Shown here piece by piece: positions 1 through 7,500 of a stretch of 11,450 bases of DNA; positions within the stretch are counted from its first letter, which is position 1; every line of letters starts with the position of its first letter. The position numbers and the translations under genes were made by a program. Source of the DNA: Treponema sp. (lineage in GTDB: Bacteria; Spirochaetota; Spirochaetia; Treponematales; Treponemataceae). The DNA is taken from contig JABUUX010000181.1 of the NCBI GenBank assembly GCA_021442965.1, positions 1-11,450 on the forward strand, read 5' to 3'. Under the pieces are notes generated by a model. The model saw only the letters and a list, made by a program, of their open reading frames with translations, did not search any database and was not told where the DNA came from.

Positions 1-110
1 TCAACCTGTTTTTTTAATGTTTCAAGATTTGTACTTTCCGGAGAAAGTCGGGAAAGATACAGAAGATTATTCAAAACTTCTTCATTAATTGATTTGTGCT
101 GAGTACTCAT
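1..110 (-). CDS. gatC: Probable GatC, aspartyl/glutamyl-tRNA amidotransferase subunit C (5' part only)
   Basis: This is an open frame that begins with ATG at 110 and runs off the left edge without a stop, giving 36 complete codons. The peptide starts MSTQHKSINEEVLNNLLYLS and continues R-L-S-P-E-S ... L-K-K-Q-V. The pattern of an acidic, helical start followed by L-x-x-L-A/S-R-L-x-L/P-x-E fits the N-terminus of GatC, the small subunit of the GatCAB complex that converts Glu-tRNA(Gln) or Asp-tRNA(Asn) to the amidated form. That complex is cytoplasmic. If correct, gatA and gatB would be expected further left on the same strand. There is no Shine-Dalgarno sequence upstream of the ATG, but a good promoter ends 6 bases before it. 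The identification rests on a short fragment without catalytic residues, so another small helical protein is possible. Confidence 0.55.
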   Translation of the reverse strand, partial: MSTQHKSINEEVLNNLLYLSRLSPESTNLETLKKQV

Positions 111-116
111 AAGAAA

Positions 117-145
117 AGTATAGTTTAAATAGGACTGATTTACAA
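117..145 (-). promoter_or_regulatory. Sigma-70 type promoter for the gatC-like gene, apparently leaderless
   Basis: On the minus strand, TTGTAA (140-145) is followed by a 17-base spacer and TATACT (117-122). Both hexamers are close to the consensus and the spacing is optimal. Six bases (TTTCTT) separate the -10 box from the ATG at 110, so the expected transcription start is the A of the ATG. This agrees with the lack of a ribosome binding site. It is a sequence-based prediction. Confidence 0.55.
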
Positions 146-176
146 TAATACGAATTGAATTATGAAAATCAGTCCT
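131..176. repeat. Perfect 11-bp inverted repeat in the gap between the lipoprotein gene and gatC
   Basis: AGGACTGATTT at 131-141 is the exact reverse complement of AAATCAGTCCT at 166-176, with a 24-base AT-rich centre. The left arm covers most of the spacer and touches the -35 box of the gatC promoter; the right arm lies 25 bases beyond the stop codon of the large lipoprotein gene. The loop is long and no T-run follows directly, so it is a poor intrinsic terminator. An operator for a dimeric regulator, or a weak mRNA 3'-end hairpin for the lipoprotein transcript, are both possible. Confidence 0.6.
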
Positions 177-201
177 GTTCCTGTAATAAAAATTATTGTT
201 T

Positions 202-3200
202 TTATTGGTCAGTTAATGTTAGAGAAGTAATTTTTACTCCATAGCCATTTATCTGCAATGAATTACCACTATTCATCAAGACTGAAATAGCATCTGTATC
301 TAATGGAATTACAATTACACCGTTTTCCAAAGTATCTGGAATGATTGTTGTTCTTCCATCTTTTGATTCCAAAGAAGCACCTGTTACAGATGCATTTAGA
401 GAAATAAAATTACTCCACCAACCGGAAACGATTTGAATGAAATAATTATCAATTGTCTGCGTAAAGGTTTTATCAACTTTTATTGTTATTACCATAGGTT
501 TTGCAGTATTTATGTTAGTAGGAAACTGAGTAGACCATTGAACCCATCCGTCTCCTTTACTTAAATCTACAACATTAGTCAAAAGCTGTCCTGGTAAATT
601 TAAATCTTGTGCTGAAAGAGGAGAATTATCCGGTTCGTGTTGTGGATTTGAAGAACCACCTCCTCCACCGCTTGAAGAAGTAGCATAAGTATGGATATTC
701 CCGTTCCTGTCTGTCGTTTCTTTTTTAAAACCAAAATTTCCTCTTTCGACCCCATTTACAGTTGAGTATTCAGTTACAGAAACCATTCTGGATTCCCCCG
801 GAAAAAGCGCATACCATTTTTTAAATGGCACCCAAGCATTCATTCCATAGGTCCATTCCACAGGTCCCCTTTCCAGAGATTCACTGTCTGTAAGACCTGC
901 CATGACTTCAATATATGCTGTAGTATTGATTTCCCATGTTAAGTAATACCATAACAAATGTTCAGAATCAGTAGAATCTTCCGTCAATAATGCGGCTCCG
1001 TTTTCATTAATTCTATTTAAAGGAAATCCTGCGGTTGTTACGGGACCTGTTTCTGAATCTCCTCCCCTAATCCAAATACCAGGAACAGCGCCATCAGTAC
1101 GAAGGGAACTCGAATCATCAGGATTGTTTGCTAAATCTTTTAAAAGAATTCTATTCTCTCCTCCACCAGCATAATTTGTTCCATCCCCTTCATCCAAAAC
1201 AAAAAGTGAGCGGTAAGCTGTTTCATAGGAGATAGAAGATTTTTCAGTTCCTTTTTCTGCAACGGCGGCAATAAAAAATTTCTGTCCTAGTTTCCAAGAT
1301 GAATCACCGATATCAAAAGGTAATGTTGTTTGGGTTAATGAAATTGGAACTGGTGGATTTGAACCTTTTTCCGGAAGATTATCCATATTCAGTTTAGATT
1401 CTTCAGCGTCGTACTTAAAATCTTTTTTCTGATAATCGTACTTAATCTGGACTCCAGTAGTTTCACAATCAATCTTAACTGATGAAGTTAATGGTTGTGT
1501 GGAAGTTTTATCAGCATTTAATTGCCAGTGATTCTTATTAATACGAATTACAGGAGGTTCTATTCCATCCAGAGAAAATAATAAATCTGAATTTGGGGTA
1601 TTTCCAGTTCCAACAACATTCATTACAAGACCTTGTGGAACACTTACTTTATACTGTGCTCCCTTACAAGGAAGTTTATAAGAACCTGTTAGTTTTATTT
1701 TTAGTTTTTCACCAGAGACACTTACTGCACTTGATTTTACAGGAACTTTTACGACGTGAAGTTCAGCACGTTTATAACTTGCAAGAAGATCTGAATCATT
1801 TGCGTTATATAAATATTTTAATACATACTTTTCTGAAGTATCAGGATTTCCGAATTCGTCAGAGCCGTTTGTGCTGAGTTCATAAAAATCTGAAAGATTT
1901 ATAACATTATCTTTTAATTTCCATTTATTAAATTCTGATACTGATAAAACAGGAGGAACACTGGTGAAACTTTCATCAGTCTGAGTAATTACAAGCTCTC
2001 CAGTGTTTTTACTTATGGAGGCATTAAAAACAAGTTCCAGATTTTCACCTGTCAAAGAAACACTGTCTAAAGCTGGAGCTGTAGTTACAATACCGATGTT
2101 TTTATTATCTGACAGATTACTTCCAGATGGAATTGCAACACTAAAAGTTGATGATGCGTCCTTGAAAACCGCTCCACCGTCAATAGACAAAACATTTAAT
2201 GACGGCGTATTTTCTCCGGAAGCAACCTTGTACTTAAAAACAAGATTCTGTTTATTATTTGATGTATTATCAAAAACTGCCGTTGAATTTGTATTTAAAG
2301 TAAGATAAGGGTTCCCTTCAACCGTAATAATTTTATTAAACTTAAGAACAATTTCGATTTCCGAGTTTATGCCATAAGAATTATTCGGACTTGTTGAAGT
2401 AATTTTTTGAAGGACTGGCTGACGGTCGTCAACAAGGAAACTTGTCCTGAAAGCGTTACTTAAATTTGCAAAATCTTTAATAGAAGCAGAAAGAGAAACT
2501 ACAGAACCTGAAGAAGAAGCATATCCCGAATTATAAACAAACTCGCATGACCAATTACCTTCTCCATTTCCTGTATGTACTTTTTGGAATAAAACATCAG
2601 ATTTATTAGAAAGCTCCTGACTGTTCCAAAAAATCTTAAATTCTTTTAACTTTGATACATCATTCCAAACTTTTACAGAATCTTCTGACCATGTTCCAAA
2701 AAGTTTTATAGATACTCCGTCTGTAATATCATTCTGAGTTGTTCCCGAAATATCAGAAATATTTTTTTGAATCCCGTTTACAAAAAGACTGTCAATTGTA
2801 ATTTTGGGTGGAGTGATATCGCCTTGTATAGAATAATTATATGAAAGTTTCTGACCACTTGAATCCTGAACAAAGAAAATAAAATGCTGACTTCCAAGAG
2901 CGTTATCAGTTCCAATTCCAAGAGTAGAAAAAAGATTTACTGTAAAATCATTTTCTGGCTTGTAATATTTTCTGGCAGATTCAGTATTCTCTGAGGTAAT
3001 TTCTTTTGGAACAAGGTACCACAAAATATTTCCATTCGCATCTGTAAATTTTTTCTGAGTTTCAGAAACAGCATTCCATCTGGAATCATTTACATTTAAA
3101 TAGTATGCAGCATCTGATTCTTCTTTCAAATATACACAGGCCATTTTTACAATACCCGCATCATCATCACTAACAATATTGAATTTTACATCTCCATTAG

Positions 3201-4518
3201 AATCCCCAAAAAGACTTTCAGTCTGCAAAGGTGAGCTGACAGAAATATTTGGATAACTGATATCCTGAACTTTAAAATATCCGGTTTTTGTTACTGTATT
3301 TAAATCAACATCCGCAATTTCTATTTTTACTTCATACGTTCCGCTGTCAGCCGGAGCGGAAAAACTTTTTGTCTGATAATTAACAGGATCCGTTTTATTT
3401 CTTTGGTAAAGAATATGTGTGTATGTTTTGGACGTTTCCATATTTTTTACTTTACAGGAAATTTCTTCTATACCTTTGTCATCATAAAAATATCCCTGTA
3501 ATTTTGTATTCGGATAACAAGACGGTGCATTAGTTTCCATCTCTGAAATAGAATTAAGTTCCATCCACGGATTACATGCTTCTGGATAGTAACAAAAATA
3601 TCCTTTTGTGGTCATAAAAGATTTATTTCCAGAACCAAGGTCTTCGGTTTCTATATTTCCCGACGCATCAGAACTAACAGTTACAACTTTCAGATATTTT
3701 TTTCCTGTAATATTCATGAGTTTTGGAACATCAAAAGAAAAACTTCTAATTGCACTTGTTACTGTGTAGCATTGAGCTGATTTTTCAGCTGATGTAAAAA
3801 ATCCGTCCGCTATAACATCATCTATATAGGATTCTTTTGAAACATATAATGGTGATTTCCATACTTCCGCTCCCCCATCATATATATAAAGTCTTAGATA
3901 TTTTAATGTAAACGCTTCTTCCTGATTTCCTGTAACTGTAAATTTTCCGTTTATAAATTTATCTATAATTGAATAATTCTGATAACCTGTATCACCGGAA
4001 TAAGAATCAAGTTCTTTTTTTATGGCATCTTCAGTCTGATACAAAGCCGGATACGTTATTGAAACCTTAGGTGCCATTTTGTCATAAACCACTGTTCTAG
4101 TTGCGACAGATTTTTCTGATGTATTTTGAGGCAAATCATATGCATTTACTTTGATTGTATATTCACCGTCTGATTCAATTTGAGCGTTTTTTATTTTCCA
4201 ATTATAAGACCCTTTTCCATTTTGTATCATTTCTGCGTCTTTACACTCATTACCATTTAGTGTCCAGGTATTATTACTCCAAATCCAAGTGCAGGAATCT
4301 AATGAAACAATAAGTTTTACTACAGAATCATTATCTTTTACGGTTCCTGTAATATTAAAAAGTCCTGGAACACTTTCTCTTGGAAGTGGTGTTAATATTT
4401 CTACTTCCGGAGACTCTAAGTCTAATGCACTTCCAAGACCAATCTGGCAGGAAGAAAAAGAAATACTTATTAAAACAGAAAACAAAAAAATCAATACTTT
4501 TTCTAAATTTTTTTTCAT
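202..4518 (-). CDS. Giant multidomain Ig-like lipoprotein with added C-terminal carbohydrate-binding-like domain (gene B)
   Basis: A 1438-residue predicted lipoprotein. From the ATG at 4518 the order is: basic N-terminus and hydrophobic segment (about 2-21); relaxed spirochaetal lipobox F-S-S-C with lipidated Cys24; motif GLG-S-A-LDLESP (27-37); Ig-like units at about 37-148, 149-305, 316-420, 422-568 and 569-699, recognisable from recurring endings such as D-x-x-A-P and Y-T-I-K-V-N-A-Y-D; an SwmB/Ig-like unit (about 703-810) with GNPYLTL; an unnamed module (about 815-988) with VPPVL; a CET-x-G module (about 989-1110); a module with GFPLNR and WEI (about 1144-1230); a Ser/Gly linker (about 1281-1290); and a Trp-rich C-terminal domain (about 1303-1438). 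No catalytic motif is seen. I infer a membrane-anchored, perhaps surface-exposed, binding protein. It is the paralogue of the gene just upstream, 18 bases away, and is probably co-transcribed with it. The ATG at 4518 is preferred over the GTG at 4521 because AGGAG (4527-4531) lies 8 bases before it. Family function is unknown to me. Confidence 0.85.
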   Translation of the reverse strand: MKKNLEKVLIFLFSVLISISFSSCQIGLGSALDLESPEVEILTPLPRESVPGLFNITGTVKDNDSVVKLIVSLDSCTWIWSNNTWTLNGNECKDAEMIQNGKGSYNWKIKNAQIESDGEYTIKVNAYDLPQNTSEKSVATRTVVYDKMAPKVSITYPALYQTEDAIKKELDSYSGDTGYQNYSIIDKFINGKFTVTGNQEEAFTLKYLRLYIYDGGAEVWKSPLYVSKESYIDDVIADGFFTSAEKSAQCYTVTSAIRSFSFDVPKLMNITGKKYLKVVTVSSDASGNIETEDLGSGNKSFMTTKGYFCYYPEACNPWMELNSISEMETNAPSCYPNTKLQGYFYDDKGIEEISCKVKNMETSKTYTHILYQRNKTDPVNYQTKSFSAPADSGTYEVKIEIADVDLNTVTKTGYFKVQDISYPNISVSSPLQTESLFGDSNGDVKFNIVSDDDAGIVKMACVYLKEESDAAYYLNVNDSRWNAVSETQKKFTDANGNILWYLVPKEITSENTESARKYYKPENDFTVNLFSTLGIGTDNALGSQHFIFFVQDSSGQKLSYNYSIQGDITPPKITIDSLFVNGIQKNISDISGTTQNDITDGVSIKLFGTWSEDSVKVWNDVSKLKEFKIFWNSQELSNKSDVLFQKVHTGNGEGNWSCEFVYNSGYASSSGSVVSLSASIKDFANLSNAFRTSFLVDDRQPVLQKITSTSPNNSYGINSEIEIVLKFNKIITVEGNPYLTLNTNSTAVFDNTSNNKQNLVFKYKVASGENTPSLNVLSIDGGAVFKDASSTFSVAIPSGSNLSDNKNIGIVTTAPALDSVSLTGENLELVFNASISKNTGELVITQTDESFTSVPPVLSVSEFNKWKLKDNVINLSDFYELSTNGSDEFGNPDTSEKYVLKYLYNANDSDLLASYKRAELHVVKVPVKSSAVSVSGEKLKIKLTGSYKLPCKGAQYKVSVPQGLVMNVVGTGNTPNSDLLFSLDGIEPPVIRINKNHWQLNADKTSTQPLTSSVKIDCETTGVQIKYDYQKKDFKYDAEESKLNMDNLPEKGSNPPVPISLTQTTLPFDIGDSSWKLGQKFFIAAVAEKGTEKSSISYETAYRSLFVLDEGDGTNYAGGGENRILLKDLANNPDDSSSLRTDGAVPGIWIRGGDSETGPVTTAGFPLNRINENGAALLTEDSTDSEHLLWYYLTWEINTTAYIEVMAGLTDSESLERGPVEWTYGMNAWVPFKKWYALFPGESRMVSVTEYSTVNGVERGNFGFKKETTDRNGNIHTYATSSSGGGGGSSNPQHEPDNSPLSAQDLNLPGQLLTNVVDLSKGDGWVQWSTQFPTNINTAKPMVITIKVDKTFTQTIDNYFIQIVSGWWSNFISLNASVTGASLESKDGRTTIIPDTLENGVIVIPLDTDAISVLMNSGNSLQINGYGVKITSLTLTDQ
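205..612 (-). other. C-terminal jelly-roll, carbohydrate-binding-like domain of gene B
   Basis: The last ~136 residues follow a flexible linker and have no counterpart in the paralogue. They begin with L-L-T-N-V-V-D-L, contain GDGWVQW, IKVD, the adjacent pair in SGWWSNF, and end with LQINGYGVKITSLTL. Alternating hydrophobic strands, exposed Trp residues and the closing pattern L-x-I-x-G-x-G-V-x-I-T-x-L-x-L resemble beta-sandwich carbohydrate-binding domains at the ends of Bacteroidetes and Treponema glycan-active proteins. The resemblance is from memory of the pattern, without an alignment, and the ligand is unknown. Confidence 0.45.
649..678 (-). other. Ser/Gly linker in gene B
   Basis: Codes for SSSGGGGGSS, followed by a Pro/Asp/Asn-rich stretch. 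It is a typical flexible hinge and marks the border between the part shared with the paralogue and the added C-terminal domain. Confidence 0.8.
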
Positions 4519-4526
4519 CACTTTCT

Positions 4527-4531
4527 CTCCT
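4527..4531 (-). promoter_or_regulatory. Ribosome binding site that decides the start of gene B
   Basis: AGGAG on the minus strand, within AAAAGGAGAG, is 8 bases before ATG (4518) and 5 before an in-frame GTG (4521). The ATG has the better spacing and is the commoner codon, so it is taken as the start. The site lies in the short gap after the stop of gene A. Confidence 0.7.
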
Positions 4532-4536
4532 TTTCA

Positions 4537-7500
4537 TTACCAGTAAGTTCTTTCGTTATTATAAATCAACCAGCCATACGAACAGTTTACATCTTCAATT
4601 CTTGACCAGTTCCCGTAAAATGTCTGCATTCTAAATGAACTTACTATTTCCCAACTTATACCAACATAATCACCATTATCATCTGAATCACTGACTTTAT
4701 ACAAAGCGCGACTGTAACGCAAATCAGCATTTGCATCACGCATAGGAAATCCGGAAATAGAAGGTTCTCCGGCAGAACAGCTTCCCTGCCAGAATAAAGG
4801 TTTAGTTTCGGAAAGATTTCCCAAAGTTGGATTTTCACAGAAAAATACAGTTTTATAAGCGCCTTCATATGAGGTGCTGCTTTCTGATAATGCTGGCTGT
4901 GTGGAAGTTGGGATAGCGAATGATGCTGAAGCCTTTACATAATACTTTCCGGATTTTTCATAACCTGCAGACCCCAGAGTAAAAATCCCTGTATAATTTT
5001 TATCTTGAGTAATATTTTCTACATCACTTTTAGAAGCATCATCCAAATTAATGTTATCTGTTTTTCCATCTCCTATTGAGGAAGGTTTTGCTTCTGCAAT
5101 AGTTTTTGATTCTTTAGATAATACGCCATAACTAATTGATGCGCCAGGAGTTTCACAAAGAATCCTTGCACGTGCAAATCCTGTTGGAGATGTATTGAAT
5201 GCATCTGCATGTGTTTTTATTTCTGTCAAGTCTCCATTAACATCAGGTTCACTAACATTTGCACCATGAGTATATCGGTCAACTATAATGTAAGGAGACG
5301 CAACTTTATCTGTCCAAAAAGTATAATCCCCACTTTTTATTTCAGCATTCACATTTCCAACATCGTCACGGACACAACCCGATGGAATAATTACTTCAAA
5401 CTGTCTTCCATCTACAAACCAGTCGTTTGGAATTTCAATCTTAAGATTTTTACCGTCAATCAAACATTCACCTATGTCAAAATCTTTTTTGTGATATCCA
5501 TAATTTTCCAAAACTTCACGAATTTCCTGAACTTTTCCACTATTTGAAAAAATATCAAGTTCAGTTCCATCATAATCAAATGCCAGTACATATTTTGTAT
5601 CCGTATCAGGAACTGCATTTGAACTATTGAACTTTATTCCCTGCGTTATTTTTTTATACGGACCTTTTGGTGTTCCAGTATTTGAATAAAGTTCTGGTTC
5701 TCCTGTAGAAGTTCCAATAAGAACTTTTCTGTCGTGATCACTTAAAGCTGCATAAATTTCTTTGAATGTTTTTTCATCAATAACTGGCGGTATTGCCCAA
5801 CCCGTAGTTCGGCGCACAGTGATTGTTCCACTTTCTGAATAAATATTTTCGTCAAAAGCTACTGTAACAACTGATGTAGAAACACCTTTTGTAATTTTTG
5901 TATTTAATGAAGGACTGCAATTTTCTACTACAACTTTTGGCGAAACAGCATCAATAGAAATTTGACAGGAACTGATTGAAGAATACGTTCCATTTATATC
6001 TCCTGAAACAGCCCCTCCATTCAGAGTTATAGGATTTCCTTCTGACGTAGATACATATTCTCCAGATGAAGTATAAGCTCCACTTGGAACAATGTATTCA
6101 AAAATCAGAGTATCTGTTCCCGCTCCGGTTTTATAAACCGCTTTTTGCTCTCCGGATACACCTTTTATATTTCCAAGTCTAATGTACGGATTTCCACTTA
6201 CATTTACAGTTCCTGAAAAATTTGCCTGGATTTTTAAAGACTCTCCACCAGCAAGTGTTATTCCGTTTCTTACATCGGCAGTAATGCTTTGAAGACCTGA
6301 TTTATCTGTAAATGATACAAAACAGCTGTGACTGCCTTCATTTCCAAGTTTATCTTTTACACGGAACTCTAACTGCAAACTAAGTCCGGTTGTTACATCA
6401 CATGAAAATTTGAAATAATTTTCTCCTGAAACGGGAGAAAGAGTAATATTAGATTGATTTACTTTTGCGTCCAAAGTTGTTTCATCTATTTCTATTCCAT
6501 TGTAACCAGACGGTGTAATTCTGAAATAAATTTTTGCATTTGCACTTTCATCAGAATAAGAAATCATTGCATCATCAAAAAGATAATAAGGGCCAGTATC
6601 ACTAGATGCATATTCAATTTTAAAAGATGGTGATGTATTGTAAGCTCCAAGCCTGAAAGTTTTATAAACTGCATTTCCGGATTTATCCAAAACGTAAATC
6701 ACAAAATATTTATTTTCATTTTTCAAATTTCCGCCTGACATAAAGTCTTCAAGAACATTGAATTCAACACTGAATGTATCTTTGAAATAATCTGTGTATT
6801 CAGAATCTTTTGATAATGCTTCTGTAATATAAGGCTTCCATATCTTTATCCCAGTCAAGGAATCTGTTTCACTGTACCCAGCAGCTTTTTCACTTCCTTT
6901 TGCAAATTTTTCAAGTAAGCCTAAAGCTGAAGACTTTTGACTATCGCCTTCAGGTAACCATGCAACTGCAACTGTATTTAATCCATTTTGAACAACACTT
7001 TCATCATCCAGACAAAATCCCGAGATAGTAAACTTGTTATTTGATAGTGAAGCACTGGTATTTTCCTCTGGTGAACTGATAATTATTATCGGGATATTCT
7101 TATCCGTAACATTTGTTTCAACCGATTCATAAGTAATTACACTTGTATACCCTGTTATTTGTTTTTTATCTTTTACAACAACGGTCAGAAAATAATTTCC
7201 AAGCGATGAAACATCATTTAATGTAAAATTATAATCGCGACCTGAAATATTTTCTATTTTTGAAAACAAAGACGAGTTTTCTCTGTAAGTGGCTTCTGCA
7301 CTCCCTTTATACTCAGAGGCGGGAACCAGACTATATAATACTTCATTTATTCCGTCATCATCAAAAATTACAACAGGAATTTTAGTCCCCTTACCGATAT
7401 TCATTTTGTTTTCACCAGAAGCAAGTGGAAAAGAAATTTTTGGCTTATCTGTGGAAGATTCCCATGCAAGATATTTTCCATAGGTAACACATTCCTTATT

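Noticed and set aside
131..176. Intrinsic terminator for the lipoprotein operon
   Set aside because: The stem is AT-rich with a 24-base loop and lacks a T-run after either arm, so it is reported as an inverted repeat instead.
2003..2308. Plus-strand 101-codon frame inside gene B
   Set aside because: Antisense shadow of the SwmB-like unit; composition mirrors the coding strand and it has no separate signals.
4355..4537. Minus-strand 60-codon frame whose ATG overlaps the stop of gene A (TAATG), suggesting a coupled small gene
   Set aside because: It is the out-of-frame reading of the ribosome binding site and signal peptide of gene B, very rich in Lys and Phe codons from the AT-rich stretch, and has no support of its own.
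5209..5547. Plus-strand 112-codon frame inside gene A
   Set aside because: Lies antisense to a clear coding frame; rich in Phe, Ile, Asn and Tyr as expected from complement of AT-rich coding DNA, with no recognisable motif or good ribosome binding site.
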